Assembly: GCA_022824465.1 (NCBI GenBank)
Contig: JAJDZV010000001.1
Location: 62,001 to 126,000, forward strand
DNA from: Anaerolineae bacterium
GTDB lineage: Bacteria; Chloroflexota; Anaerolineae; Aggregatilineales; Phototrophicaceae
Reading direction: 5' to 3'
Length of the DNA: 64,000 bases
A program made the translations under genes and the position numbers. Below the pieces are notes generated by a model, which saw only the letters and a list, made by a program, of their open reading frames with translations, was not told where the DNA came from and made no database searches. Below are positions 1-8,740 of the stretch, one piece after another. Numbering within the stretch: position 1 is the first letter of the stretch; the number at the start of each line of letters is the position of its first letter.

Positions 1-440
1 ATGCCATTGGCGGTGATGTTGTCGTTCCAGGGACCAGCCCATACCGTCGGGATCTGGTTCTCCTGCAAGATGCCCATCGCCGCCAGTGCCACCGCGCTGT
101 GAAAGCCGGCGACCGCGCCGTGAATGCCTTCGTCAAATATGAAGCGTTCAGCCACCGCCTGCCCGCGCTCGGAGATGCCTTCGGTATCGCCGGTGATAAC
201 TTCCAGTCGATGATTCACGCCGTTGACGCTGATGCCGCACTCGGCGTTGATATCGTCGGCCGCTTGCTGCACCGCCCAGTCAATGACGACGCCGGCCACC
301 ACCGCCCCGGGCGCGGACAGCGGAGCGAAAGCGCCAAACTTGATGACTTCGTCGGCGAAGGCGCAATCGGACTCCGCCTCGACCGCGCTCCATGGCAGCA
401 GCAGCGCCGCGAGCAGTAAAGCAATCTTGAGCTTCTTCAT
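1..440 (-). CDS. Branched-chain amino acid ABC transporter substrate-binding protein, partial (C-terminus off the window)
   Basis: The 3' end lies beyond base 1, so only the first 146 codons are visible. The ATG at 440 follows a purine-rich GGGGGA site. The protein opens with MKKLK and a hydrophobic stretch ending in a likely secretion cleavage near residue 20. It then runs in parallel with the next gene: VIKFGAFAPLSAPGAVVAG, the WAVQQAADDINAECGI segment and GFHSAVALAAMGILQENQIP. This is the Peripla_BP_6 (Leu/Ile/Val-binding) N-terminal lobe. The gene lies 28 bp after its paralog on the same strand, so the two are a tandem duplication and probably co-transcribed. Ligand specificity cannot be read from sequence. 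Confidence 0.85.
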   Translation of the reverse strand, partial: MKKLKIALLLAALLLPWSAVEAESDCAFADEVIKFGAFAPLSAPGAVVAGVVIDWAVQQAADDINAECGISVNGVNHRLEVITGDTEGISERGQAVAERFIFDEGIHGAVAGFHSAVALAAMGILQENQIPTVWAGPWNDNITANG

Positions 441-468
441 CGCATCCCCCGGCTTCACGGCCAGCGCT

Positions 469-1797
469 CTAGTAGGACCCGCCGGGCTCGAAATACGACG
501 TACCATGCCCCTGGTAAATCTCCGGATAGACGACCGCCGCGTCCAGCCCGCTCTGGCCTTCCTCGAAATACTGCATGACAGTCACCACCGGCACGGGCCA
601 CTGATGCCACATATAGGCGGGCGTGTCCTCTGGCAGTTCCGGGTTATGCGCCCCATAGGCGAAGTAGTAATGCCCCTGCGAGAGATCAATATCAGTCGTC
701 TCCAGCGCGGCGACTATGGCCGCGGGGTCGTCGATGCCGCTGGCGCGCTCAATGGCGTCCGCTATAAGCCAGACGCTGTCATAGGCCTCCATGGCAAAGC
801 TGACCAGGATGTCGCCGAAGTCCTCTTGATAGCGCCGGTCCAGCTCCTTTGCCATGTCGTTATACAAGCTGGGAATCGTGCCGACGCGGTCGAAGGCGCA
901 GAAGTTGCCGTCGGGCACGGTGTTCCAGTATTGCTCCGATTGGAAGGCGAGATGATTAGTGACGCAAATCGTTTCGGCGGTGGGCGCGATGCCGAGCTCG
1001 GCCATTTGCTGGGTTAGGTTATAGGAAGTTTCGCCGCTGACCAGGATGCGGATGGCGTCGGGCATGGCCGGGCGCGCCCAAAGACGGCTGAGTATCGGCA
1101 CGAAGTCTTCCGTGCCGAGCTCGATCTCCAGCTGCTCGACACGCACGCCAGCGCGTTCGAGGTGGGCGCGTTCCGCGGCCGCCGCCGGATGACCGTAGTC
1201 GGTGTTCTCCAGAATGAGCACGACTTCCTCGACGCCAAGCGAGACCAGCCAATCGGTGACGATCTTGCCGACGATGGAACTGGGCGGCGAGGTGCGGAAG
1301 ACATAATCAATGCCCTGGCTGATACGGGGCGGCTCGCCTTCAAATTCGATGTAGCCGGAGGCGCTGATGTAGTCGTTGCGCGGATGGGCGTAAATGGTGG
1401 GGATCTGGTAGCGCTGCACCATGCCCATCGTCGCCAAGCCGACCGCGCTGTGATAAAAGCCAACGATGCCGCTGACATTGTCTTGCAGAATCAACCGTTC
1501 GACCGCGAGTTGCCCGTATTCCGAGATGCCTTCCGAATCGACGGTGATGACGCGAATACGATGATTGACGCCGTCGATCTGGATACCGCAATCGGCGTTG
1601 ATATCGGCGACGGCTTGCTGGAAGCCCCAGTCCATGCCGATGCCGCCAGCGACCGAACCCGGCGAAGACAGCGGCACGACGCCGCCTATTACGATCGTCT
1701 CGCCGGCGAAGTCGCAGTGGTTGTCGGCTTGCAGGCCGACGGAATTAACAAGAATCAGCAGTGTGACCAGACAGACCCTGGCAATCGGGATTTCCAA
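469..1797 (-). CDS. Branched-chain amino acid-type ABC transporter substrate-binding protein
   Basis: This 442-residue exported protein has an N-terminal hydrophobic signal (about residues 5-24, cleavage near LQADNH). A Peripla_BP_6 fold follows: IGGVVPLSSPGSVAGG at the start of lobe 1, WGFQQAVADINADCGIQIDG, then GIVGFYHSAVGLATMGMVQ at the ligand-binding loop. It would capture a small ligand, probably an amino acid or amide, outside the membrane for a LIV-type ABC importer. No permease or ATPase gene is in the window; they may lie beyond base 1. A tandem paralog follows. A TTGTCA box at 1865-1870 on the minus strand may belong to its promoter, but the -10 is poor. Confidence 0.85.
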   Translation of the reverse strand: MEIPIARVCLVTLLILVNSVGLQADNHCDFAGETIVIGGVVPLSSPGSVAGGIGMDWGFQQAVADINADCGIQIDGVNHRIRVITVDSEGISEYGQLAVERLILQDNVSGIVGFYHSAVGLATMGMVQRYQIPTIYAHPRNDYISASGYIEFEGEPPRISQGIDYVFRTSPPSSIVGKIVTDWLVSLGVEEVVLILENTDYGHPAAAAERAHLERAGVRVEQLEIELGTEDFVPILSRLWARPAMPDAIRILVSGETSYNLTQQMAELGIAPTAETICVTNHLAFQSEQYWNTVPDGNFCAFDRVGTIPSLYNDMAKELDRRYQEDFGDILVSFAMEAYDSVWLIADAIERASGIDDPAAIVAALETTDIDLSQGHYYFAYGAHNPELPEDTPAYMWHQWPVPVVTVMQYFEEGQSGLDAAVVYPEIYQGHGTSYFEPGGSY

Positions 1798-1998
1798 TAT
1801 TACGCGCTCCTTACACGACGTATCGGTACAAATCCGCTATCAGCGTATAGTGTAAACGGTGTTCTGACAAGCGCGCGACAGCATCCAGGCTTGGCTAGAG
1901 GCGGCCCTGCTCTTCATCTTCGCGCTTGCTCTCGCTCAGCTGCTATGGGAGTTCAACGTCTGCTAGTCAGCGTCGACCCTTGCTGGCATCAGGATTGG

Positions 1999-4212
1999 TT
2001 AGCCCTGCTTTGACACATTCAGTGAGAATGGTTCAAGTACTCCTGGAGGTTGCATGTTCAACGAATCAACACTAAGCAAGATCGAAATCTGCTCAACAAG
2101 CCTTTTGCCTGCTGGTGTAAGAAGGGCGAAATTGTACGAACTCTTGAGACCATAAGTCGCTTGCTCCAAGAATTGCTTAGCATTCTGCTCCGCTTTATCG
2201 TTGTCGTAATCCGGTATAGTGAGATCTTGCGCATTGGCAATTGCTTTCCAAAACAGAGCGAGTCCAGAAAATACAAACGTGCCGTGCAAGAATCCGCCAG
2301 CAGGTCTAAGTCCACTTCGCCATGGCGCAGGAAATCGCGGAAAATCATAATCAAATAAGAGAGGCGTGGACAACTCAATGTGATAGAGAACTTGATGAAG
2401 AAACTCGTGAAGAATCGAATCTGCGATATCATCAGACGCCAGAGGCTTATCTCCAGCAAAGGGAGCAACATATATCACATTTGGTGCACTATCGTCGCTA
2501 AAGGAAAATATCCCCTTCTCCTCTTTAAGTGTCGACTCGACGAAAAGTATGTCGGAAATCAGTGTGCTGACCGCCAAATCAAGAATCGGGCTCACTGCAG
2601 AAAAATATTGCTGAACCGACGACAACGATTTCACGCCGTGCCTATACGCGGCTGACTCTGTCGCAAGCAGACGTATCGAGTCTTCGAATGGTTTGATCAG
2701 CCATTGCTCGGCACTCTGAATTCTTACGCGTTGCATCCAAAGAGGAGCCGCTTCAACTCCTTCAGAAAAATCGATCATGTCTCGCAAATTTGAAGCGGCA
2801 CTGTCTCGCAAGAATATTGCCGCAGCCGGTACGTTATCACCCCTATTCCATTTCTTCTGACCGCTTAAATCGTCAGCGCGCTTTTCGGTTGCTGTTCTCC
2901 AAAGATCGCAATTGTCAAGAAGAGCTTCCCCAAAGGAAAGTGCGGACGGTATTTCATGTACTTGGTTGTGAGTGTTTTGATCTATCAAGTCATTTGCTAA
3001 TAGGTCTGTAGCTTTAGACATGACTGAAAACATTTCGCTGCAATAGACGGTAGGAGCCTCTAGCCCGCGTTCCGCATGGTACCTATGCACTACAGACCCC
3101 CCGCCACAAGCCTCCAACACAGGGCAAGTCTTGCATTCCGCGGCGACGCCTTCTAAGGAAAGACGATGTGCGTGTTCAAGAATCCGAGGATGTTCCGCAA
3201 TGCTTTCAAGACTTGACGAAGCAACAGTTCCGCCCAATTGGTTAATGCCTTCTTCAGCGATCTTAAATACGTCATGATCTGTATAAGTCCCATCTGTTTC
3301 GATGACAACAAGGTTTACTGTACCAAATCCCATCACATCAGTTGGACTTGGAACGCCCAGTCTTGACGCAAGTATTGCATCAAAGAAACGGATAGGAAGG
3401 TCAGAATAGTCCGTATACCAAAGCTCGAATGCTTCAACAAGCCAATCTCGAAAGAGATCCGGTCTGTGGTCGCTACGTATGGGTGGATTGACATGCGTCG
3501 CGTCCGGAAGTAGTAGGTCAAGCCGCGGAATATCAAACTGTGAGAAGAACTCAAATAACTGCTTTGGACTAACGCTGGGATCAATTACGGCAATAACTCC
3601 ATGAAACACTGACCGATAACTGGTTATTATCAGTTGAAGCGCTTGGAACGTGCCGTCAAAAGTAGATCGGCCGCGATGATCCAAGCGGTGCATATCGTTG
3701 ACATCCCTTGGACCATCTAAACTTAGCGACACCCCAATTTTTGCCGCTTCAAATGCTTGCAATGCGTCGTCTGTAAGCAAATGACCATTGGTTTGGATCG
3801 AAAAGTCAAGCTCGCATTCCGCAACAACCCGATCACGGATTATGTGGCTAGCATTCACTAACCCTTCGGCGGAAAACAGCAACGGTTCGCCACCGTGAAA
3901 AATTATGGAAAACTGCGCTATTCCGTTGTTACAAACATAGGAGTTTAGCCTCTTGGAAAAGTGCTGAAGTGTTTCCGAACTCATAAATGCTGGCTGATTC
4001 CTCCAAGTTTGGTCTACATGGTGATAGACATAACAGTAGTCGCAATCAAGATTACACCTCGACGCTACCTTTAGGAGTGCCGCTGTGAAATGCGCGACAT
4101 TGCTCTCATTGGCTACATTCTCATCACTAGCTGTCACGCTACAATCCCTCGTCTTTTCATGGCTCCGCATGTCACTCTCGCATGGATACTCCACGTAACA
4201 GGAGGAATCCAT
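1999..4212 (-). CDS. FxsB-like radical SAM/SPASM peptide maturase fused to a HExxH domain
   Basis: This is a probable RiPP-modifying enzyme. Near the N-terminus it has the radical SAM 4Fe-4S signature CNLDCDYC followed by YVYHHVDQTW, which I associate with the FxsB family. A SPASM-type cluster region follows with CKTCPVLEACGGG and a later YCSEM. The C-terminal third carries a HEFLH metal motif (about residue 602 from this start) and, about 40 residues on, LHGTFVF. That is the pattern of the HExxH peptide-modification domain often found with FxsB. By family knowledge the radical SAM half makes cyclophane cross-links, and HExxH proteins have been described as oxoglutarate-dependent peptide hydroxylases. 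The start is uncertain: GTG 4245 lies inside a hairpin, and ATG 4212 or 4170 are alternatives. Base composition is visibly AT-richer than its neighbours, which suggests transfer. Confidence 0.85.
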   Translation of the reverse strand: MDSSCYVEYPCESDMRSHEKTRDCSVTASDENVANESNVAHFTAALLKVASRCNLDCDYCYVYHHVDQTWRNQPAFMSSETLQHFSKRLNSYVCNNGIAQFSIIFHGGEPLLFSAEGLVNASHIIRDRVVAECELDFSIQTNGHLLTDDALQAFEAAKIGVSLSLDGPRDVNDMHRLDHRGRSTFDGTFQALQLIITSYRSVFHGVIAVIDPSVSPKQLFEFFSQFDIPRLDLLLPDATHVNPPIRSDHRPDLFRDWLVEAFELWYTDYSDLPIRFFDAILASRLGVPSPTDVMGFGTVNLVVIETDGTYTDHDVFKIAEEGINQLGGTVASSSLESIAEHPRILEHAHRLSLEGVAAECKTCPVLEACGGGSVVHRYHAERGLEAPTVYCSEMFSVMSKATDLLANDLIDQNTHNQVHEIPSALSFGEALLDNCDLWRTATEKRADDLSGQKKWNRGDNVPAAAIFLRDSAASNLRDMIDFSEGVEAAPLWMQRVRIQSAEQWLIKPFEDSIRLLATESAAYRHGVKSLSSVQQYFSAVSPILDLAVSTLISDILFVESTLKEEKGIFSFSDDSAPNVIYVAPFAGDKPLASDDIADSILHEFLHQVLYHIELSTPLLFDYDFPRFPAPWRSGLRPAGGFLHGTFVFSGLALFWKAIANAQDLTIPDYDNDKAEQNAKQFLEQATYGLKSSYNFALLTPAGKRLVEQISILLSVDSLNMQPPGVLEPFSLNVSKQG

Positions 4213-4215
4213 ATA

Positions 4216-4255
4216 AGCTAGGGCAGTGGATTGGCTTCGCCACACTGCCCTAGCT
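4216..4255 (-). promoter_or_regulatory. Perfect 13-bp intercistronic hairpin between precursor and maturase
   Basis: Bases 4216-4228 (agctagggcagtg) and 4243-4255 (cactgccctagct) are exact inverted complements around a 14-nt loop. The hairpin sits 39 nt past the candidate precursor's stop and directly upstream of the maturase ATG at 4212. No U-tract follows on the minus-strand transcript, so it looks more like an attenuating or RNA-stabilising hairpin than a full intrinsic terminator. Such a structure would make more precursor than enzyme, as is common in RiPP operons (inference). Confidence 0.65.
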
Positions 4256-4294
4256 AAGACTGCACCTCATTTCAACTACCATTTGACCAGCCCG

Positions 4295-4474
4295 TCACCG
4301 TTTGTTCGATAGGCTCTTGTTGTGACGATGGTGCATCCGGCTATACCTAGCTGAATGCGCTTGCAAAGTATGCGCTCGTACTGCCTCAGCTAGCCGGTTC
4401 AACGCGCCTCGACTGTGGTTCTCCATACGACCCAGTAATACCCTGCGCTGCTGAAGTGCGATTTGGTTCTTCAT
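4295..4474 (-). CDS. Candidate RiPP precursor peptide, 59 residues, His/Arg-rich
   Basis: This small ORF lies on the same strand just upstream of the radical SAM/HExxH maturase. The ATG at 4474 has a good ribosome site (AGGA with 8 nt spacing). A longer in-frame ATG at 4540 has no such site, so I use the shorter form. The peptide begins MKNQIALQQRR, has a middle helix-like leader (RGALNRLAEAVRAH), and ends in a polar tail containing ARYSRMHHRHNKS. It has no Cys, few acidic residues, and many His and Arg. The aromatic Tyr/His positions in the tail are plausible cross-link or hydroxylation sites. It lacks the FxS-type C-terminus I would expect of classical FxsA substrates. Gene status and function are inferred from position, ribosome site and composition. 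Confidence 0.6.
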   Translation of the reverse strand: MKNQIALQQRRVLLGRMENHSRGALNRLAEAVRAHTLQAHSARYSRMHHRHNKSLSNKR

Positions 4475-4695
4475 TTTGCATTTCCTTTCGCTACCGATTC
4501 GTTCAGCCCCAAGTCTACACCACTCATCCGCATGTGTCAACTATGATCTATAATATAAAATAAGCTCTAACTTCAACTAGTTGATTTTAGCAATTATTTT
4601 TTATCATAATCGAAATATGGGATTTCCCATAGTGCTGTATTGCGAAATCTGTTACCATTCTTGGAAGTTCAGATCCGTAGTCACGGAAATCCAAA

Positions 4696-5250
4696 ATGCC
4701 CCGACTATTCGTCGCCATTGACCTGCCTGACGCGACAAAAGACCGCGTGCTCAGCCTGCGACAAGACGACCTGCCGCCCGGACGCTGGACGCGGCGCGAG
4801 GCGCTGCACCTAACGCTGCACTTCATCGGCGATGTGCCCGAGGCGGTGGCGCGCGCCTATCAGCGGGCGCTGGCGAAAGTGAATGCCCCGGCCTTTGACA
4901 TGCGCATCGCCGGTGTCGGCCAGTTTCCAGCGGAGGCGCGGCCTCGCGTGATTTGGGCCGGCGTGGAGAATACGCCGGCTCTGCGCGCCCTGCACGAAGC
5001 GGCGGGCAAGGCTTTGGAAAGCGAGGGCTTTCGCCGAGAGCGGCGGCGCTTCCACCCGCATATCACGCTGATGCGTTTCAAGAAACCGTTGCGGCGCGGA
5101 CTGGCGAGCAGGTGGATTCAAGCGCATCTGGACTTTCACACCGCGCCCTTTCGCGTAGAGCAGTTTGCCTTGTATGAGAGCGAACTTAAGCCTGGCGGCG
5201 CGGAATACGCCAAGCGCGCCGTCTACGATCTCGTCGCCAAGCCCGTCTAG
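4696..5250 (+). CDS. thpR: RNA 2',3'-cyclic phosphodiesterase (2H phosphoesterase)
   Basis: The 184-residue protein begins MPRLFVAIDLPD, the typical ThpR/LigT opening. It carries the two catalytic HxTx motifs of 2H phosphoesterases, HLTL (within EALHLTLHFIGDV, about residue 38) and HITL (within FHPHITLMRF, about residue 121). Family members hydrolyse 2',3'-cyclic phosphate ends to 2'-phosphates and were first named for 2'-5' RNA ligase activity. Length matches the family. The gene is divergent from the precursor/maturase pair across an AT-rich intergenic region and converges on the MFS gene, leaving only 1 bp between stops. No unusual residues were seen. Confidence 0.9.
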   Translation: MPRLFVAIDLPDATKDRVLSLRQDDLPPGRWTRREALHLTLHFIGDVPEAVARAYQRALAKVNAPAFDMRIAGVGQFPAEARPRVIWAGVENTPALRALHEAAGKALESEGFRRERRRFHPHITLMRFKKPLRRGLASRWIQAHLDFHTAPFRVEQFALYESELKPGGAEYAKRAVYDLVAKPV

Positions 5251-5251
5251 C

Positions 5252-6442
5252 TCATGCCGATTCAGGCGCCGGCGGCAATCGATGTACGCGCAGCAGCAGC
5301 GCAACGGCGATGATTACCGCGCCCATGACGACGAAAGCGCCATCCAGCGAAACTTCCGCCATTCGAGCGTAGAGCGGCGCCATCAATGCCAGGTAAAGAC
5401 TGACGAACATATTGATGAGCGACAAAACGGTGGCGCGATTCTTGCCTTCGATCAATGCATTCTGATAAGCGGAGAACAGCGGCGCTTTCATGTCATTGCT
5501 TCCATACATCAGGATCACGATAAGCACGGGCGCCAAAGGACCCGCCGCCAGCGCCAGCAGCCAATACATCAGCCCCGGCAAGATGATCAGCAGCGCAATC
5601 GCCCGCCCCTGCCCCAGCCATGCCTCCACTTTGTAGGCGTAACGCTGCGTGATGGCCGCCAGCATACTGCCGACTGACAGCGCGACGCCCGCCATGAAGG
5701 GCGAGGCATCGTTGAGCGTCAGGTAGGGCGCCGCCAAGGTGGTGATCAAGGCAGCGGTGAAAGGCGCGCTGAAAATAGCCAACAGCGTCAGCCGCCGCAA
5801 TCGTCGATTATTTCGCACAAGCGCAGCGCCATCCCGCAAAAGCGCGAAACTGCCCGGCTTTTTCTCGGAGGTATCGATCCCCGGCTCTTTCAGCGTCAAG
5901 CAGACCAGCAAGCCGATCAGGAGCGCGACCACGGTCAGAGCGATGGCAGGGATGAAGCGCGCCGGGTGGGCGTCGCCGATGATGAGCGCGCCGATAATCG
6001 GCGAAATGACGAAGGCGATCTGCCCCCAGCTGTTGACCCGCCCCATCGACCGCTTCATATTGTCTTCACGCTGGTCGTCGTCCGGCAGGCTGTCATAGAC
6101 CAGCGCTTCAACGGCGCCCGAGGCGAAGGCGAAACCAGTCCCGGTCAAGAGCGCGATGATGACGTACCAATGATAGTCGCGGGCGAAGATGAAGATGAAC
6201 TCGGCGCACATCAGCAAAATGGTTGAACAGACAATCGACCACTTACGTCCAAGCCGATCAGCCAAGACGCCGGTCGGAATCTCCATCAAGAAGATGGTGA
6301 AGATCATGATCGATTCGATCAGGCTGATCTGCGCCAGGGTCAAGCCACGCGCCAGCAGGAGCAGCGCCATCGCGTGCACGTAAAGGTGAAAGCGCTGGCA
6401 AAAGTTAATGAATATGACTTTGTTGATGTTGCCGGCCAGCAT
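5252..6442 (-). CDS. MFS transporter
   Basis: The 396-residue polytopic protein has about 12 hydrophobic segments. It has the MFS loop 2-3 signature GVLADRLGRKWS (about residues 58-69) and preceding helices ending in FLMEIPTG. The loop and helix-3 region SGAVEALVYDSLPDD resembles the DHA1/drug-exporter-like MFS group annotated in many bacteria. The substrate cannot be inferred. The ATG at 6442 has no convincing ribosome site. Neighbouring genes give no operon partner: it converges with thpR and is followed upstream by an intergenic stretch and an unknown gene. Confidence 0.85.
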   Translation of the reverse strand: MLAGNINKVIFINFCQRFHLYVHAMALLLLARGLTLAQISLIESIMIFTIFLMEIPTGVLADRLGRKWSIVCSTILLMCAEFIFIFARDYHWYVIIALLTGTGFAFASGAVEALVYDSLPDDDQREDNMKRSMGRVNSWGQIAFVISPIIGALIIGDAHPARFIPAIALTVVALLIGLLVCLTLKEPGIDTSEKKPGSFALLRDGAALVRNNRRLRRLTLLAIFSAPFTAALITTLAAPYLTLNDASPFMAGVALSVGSMLAAITQRYAYKVEAWLGQGRAIALLIILPGLMYWLLALAAGPLAPVLIVILMYGSNDMKAPLFSAYQNALIEGKNRATVLSLINMFVSLYLALMAPLYARMAEVSLDGAFVVMGAVIIAVALLLRVHRLPPAPESA

Positions 6443-6613
6443 TCCGTCGGCGCCAATACACTAAAGACTGTCGCAATACCAATCTGAAGCGCTGGGTGTA
6501 CTGACAGTCTATGTCAACAGATTGGAAAGATTGTAATGTGTACCGCTACAATAGCTTGCCAGAAGCATTCGCGCGTCCGCTGGATCAAGATTCAAAGACG
6601 GCGATCCCGCCAT

Positions 6614-6991
6614 TTACGCGACCTGCCGTTTGAATTGGAGCACGCCGTCGGTGTATAGGGTGCATTCGATCTGACCAACATTGAAAACCGCGATCTCTTC
6701 AAGCGTCCAGCGCCATGAGTTCTGGTGCAGGTATCCGAGCAGGACCCTACGGCCCATTTCGGACTTCGGGAGAAGCGATTTGACGCAGAGCCAGCCTTCC
6801 TTGTTCGCGCGCGCAGCCTCCTCAACAACTGCAAACAGAGCGCTAACAACTCGCTTGGCTTGTGGATGATGCCCCTCAAGTTCCTCGCCTTCAAATTCTT
6901 GCTTACGACAGTCTTCCAAACGCTCGTTTGCGTCCTTGTCGGCGACAACTCCGTATAGCAACTTGAGTCCTTCAATTGCCAAGTTTTCCAT
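6614..6991 (-). CDS. Hypothetical protein, 125 residues
   Basis: I do not recognise this family. The protein is soluble-looking, begins MENLAIEGLKLLYGVVADK, is acidic in its first half (EFEGEELEGHHPQAK), and contains a Trp/Leu-rich middle (SLLPKSEMGRRVLLGYLHQ, then SWRWTLEEI). The reading frame is preferred over the longer overlapping frame on the same strand because its composition looks protein-like and it ends cleanly. No signal peptide or membrane segment is visible. The ribosome site is weak (AGAAAG region). It stands alone between an MFS gene and the divergent aldolase gene. Confidence 0.55.
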   Translation of the reverse strand: MENLAIEGLKLLYGVVADKDANERLEDCRKQEFEGEELEGHHPQAKRVVSALFAVVEEAARANKEGWLCVKSLLPKSEMGRRVLLGYLHQNSWRWTLEEIAVFNVGQIECTLYTDGVLQFKRQVA

Positions 6992-7090
6992 GTCACACGC
7001 TTTCTGCGACTAGCACACTGCGCAAAATGGTAGGGTGTCTGATTATATTCCTTCTCACTCGGAGTCGCCAACTTGATCGTGTTATCAAGC

Positions 7091-7119
7091 TTGGAAATGC
7101 CCCGTTACAACCGTATACT
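7091..7119 (+). promoter_or_regulatory. Sigma-70-type promoter for the HpcH/HpaI aldolase gene
   Basis: TTGGAA at 7091-7096 and TATACT at 7114-7119 are separated by exactly 17 bp. The predicted transcription start lies about 30 nt before the ATG at 7158. This is a near-consensus housekeeping promoter reading into the aldolase gene. Confidence 0.6.
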
Positions 7120-7157
7120 ACATTCCCAGTTTATCAGAGTGCTTGAATGGACGAAAG

Positions 7158-7925
7158 ATGCGAGAAAACCGCGTGCGAACACTTTGGGCGGAGGGCAAGC
7201 CCGTCATCAACGGCTGGCTGCACAGCCCCAGCGCCTGGTCGGCGGAGGTCATGGCGCATTCAGGCTGGGACAGCCTGGTTGTTGATATGCAGCATGGCAT
7301 GATGGGCATGGAGACCGCGATACAGATGCTGCAAGCCATCTCGACGACTAATACCGTGCCGATGGTTCGCGTCAACTGGAATACGCCCGGCGATACCATG
7401 CGGCTGCTCGATGCCGGCGCGTACGGCGTCATCTGCCCGATGGTCGAAACACGGGAAGAATGCGAGGCCTTCGTCGGCGCCTGCCGCTTCCCGCCGCTGG
7501 GTTACCGCAGCCTGGGACCGACGCGCGCGCGGGTTTACGCCGGCGAAGACTATGCCGAGCATGCCAACGACACAGTCATCACTTTTGTCATGATCGAGAC
7601 GCAGGCTGGCTTCGACAATCGCGATGATATCATGAGCGTCGAAGGACTGGATGGCGTCTTCGTCGGCATTGGCGATCTGCGCTTGAGCATGACGGGCAAA
7701 GCAGGCCTCGTGTCGGACGACGCGACCGTGGACGCGGCGCTGGATGCGATACTGGAATCAGCGCGGAAGCATGGCGTCAAAGCCGGGCTTTTCTCGGCCG
7801 ATACCGACCACGCCATCGACATGCTAGGCCGCGGTTATGAATTCGTCACGGTGATGAACGACGTCTCGCTGATGGCCAGCGCGGCTTCGGCGGTGGTTCA
7901 GCGGGTGCGCGAGAGTACGGGCTAG
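7158..7925 (+). CDS. HpcH/HpaI family aldolase
   Basis: The 255-residue protein of the class II pyruvate-type aldolase family cleaves or forms 4-hydroxy-2-oxo acids using a divalent metal. Visible motifs are WDSLVVDMQHG (with the catalytic His region), MVRVNWN, GAYGVICPMVETREE, CRFPPLGYRSLGP (the conserved P.G.RS.GP loop), FVMIETQAG with the metal-binding Glu, and GVFVGIGDL with the second acidic ligand. A TTG five codons upstream is possible, but the ATG at 7158 matches family length. The physiological substrate is not evident from context. It converges with the restriction endonuclease gene, 5 bp away. Confidence 0.9.
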   Translation: MRENRVRTLWAEGKPVINGWLHSPSAWSAEVMAHSGWDSLVVDMQHGMMGMETAIQMLQAISTTNTVPMVRVNWNTPGDTMRLLDAGAYGVICPMVETREECEAFVGACRFPPLGYRSLGPTRARVYAGEDYAEHANDTVITFVMIETQAGFDNRDDIMSVEGLDGVFVGIGDLRLSMTGKAGLVSDDATVDAALDAILESARKHGVKAGLFSADTDHAIDMLGRGYEFVTVMNDVSLMASAASAVVQRVRESTG

Positions 7926-7930
7926 CTCGC

Positions 7931-8731
7931 TCAGTCCGCTCGGCGACTGCGATAGGTTCTCAACTCATCACTGGTCAGTTCGTGTTCAGGAACCAAACGA
8001 TAGTGACGTTCGGCGAGTTTTACTATTGATTCTTCCGCGTCTGTCCCAAACTCAAACAGCGCTATACTGTTGTCGTCCATAAACTGAGCCGCAATCGGAC
8101 GCGCAACTAACTGAGGAAACTTCTCGCTACACAGTGCTAAGTCCTGTTCAATTTGAACAACTCCAATTTGATCTGCCTTGCCTTTAGCTTGCACAGGCAG
8201 AACATAGTGCGCCCCTCTCTTGTCCAATCCCACATAAATCTCATCGGTCTCTATCTGACCGATGCTGCGCACGGTGGTCCGCAAGTGATTTTGGATGGAA
8301 TAACAAGTGACGCCAGTAAAAATGTCTACAAGCCTATTGTATCTAAGTTTCGCCAACAACGCCTGTTCGTCAGTTAAGGCATATCGCGCGACGATTCCAG
8401 GGGTAGCATCGGGTACCTTTGTAATTGGCAACATAGAGTCGGGTTGAATCTTTGAAACCAGCTTGAGTTCAAAGGCGTATTTTGCTCTACCCTTTCCGAC
8501 TATCACCCAAGATAGACCTGTTGGAGCTACCCGAATAATGGAGTCTGGCAGTGGATTTCGATGTCGAAATGAGTAGACGACATCGCCTAGATTCTTGGGC
8601 AGAGGGATTTCAAGTCGCTCCGCTGAACGTACAATATCCTCACGCTCAAACGGGACGAATGAATCGCCCGACGAGTAGTGATTGAAAAAGATGTCTTCAA
8701 TGATCCGGGAGTAGAGATTCTGCTTTGACAT
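7931..8731 (-). CDS. Putative type II restriction endonuclease (PD-(D/E)XK-like), partner of the adjacent methylase
   Basis: The 266-residue protein lies 9 bp downstream of a DNA methyltransferase on the same strand, the usual R-M arrangement. I do not recognise a named endonuclease family. A candidate nuclease core is IETDEIYVGLDKRG followed by YVLPVQAKGKADQIG (about residues 160-190). There Asp170 and the QxK at 181-183 could form a D-x10-(Q)xK active site with a strand-turn-strand pattern. The rest is mixed alpha/beta with no membrane segment. The gene is AT-richer than flanking genes, consistent with a mobile defence module. Assignment rests on context plus the weak motif. Confidence 0.6.
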   Translation of the reverse strand: MSKQNLYSRIIEDIFFNHYSSGDSFVPFEREDIVRSAERLEIPLPKNLGDVVYSFRHRNPLPDSIIRVAPTGLSWVIVGKGRAKYAFELKLVSKIQPDSMLPITKVPDATPGIVARYALTDEQALLAKLRYNRLVDIFTGVTCYSIQNHLRTTVRSIGQIETDEIYVGLDKRGAHYVLPVQAKGKADQIGVVQIEQDLALCSEKFPQLVARPIAAQFMDDNSIALFEFGTDAEESIVKLAERHYRLVPEHELTSDELRTYRSRRAD

Positions 8732-8740
8732 AAAGTGAAG

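Noticed and set aside
4246-4294. A second small peptide gene in the gap between precursor and maturase
   Set aside because: The gap is short and contains the hairpin; no start plus ribosome site was found.
4475-4540. Longer form of the candidate precursor (81 residues, from ATG 4540)
   Set aside because: No ribosome site before 4540, and it contains Cys residues absent from the shorter form; ATG 4474 has a well-spaced AGGA site.
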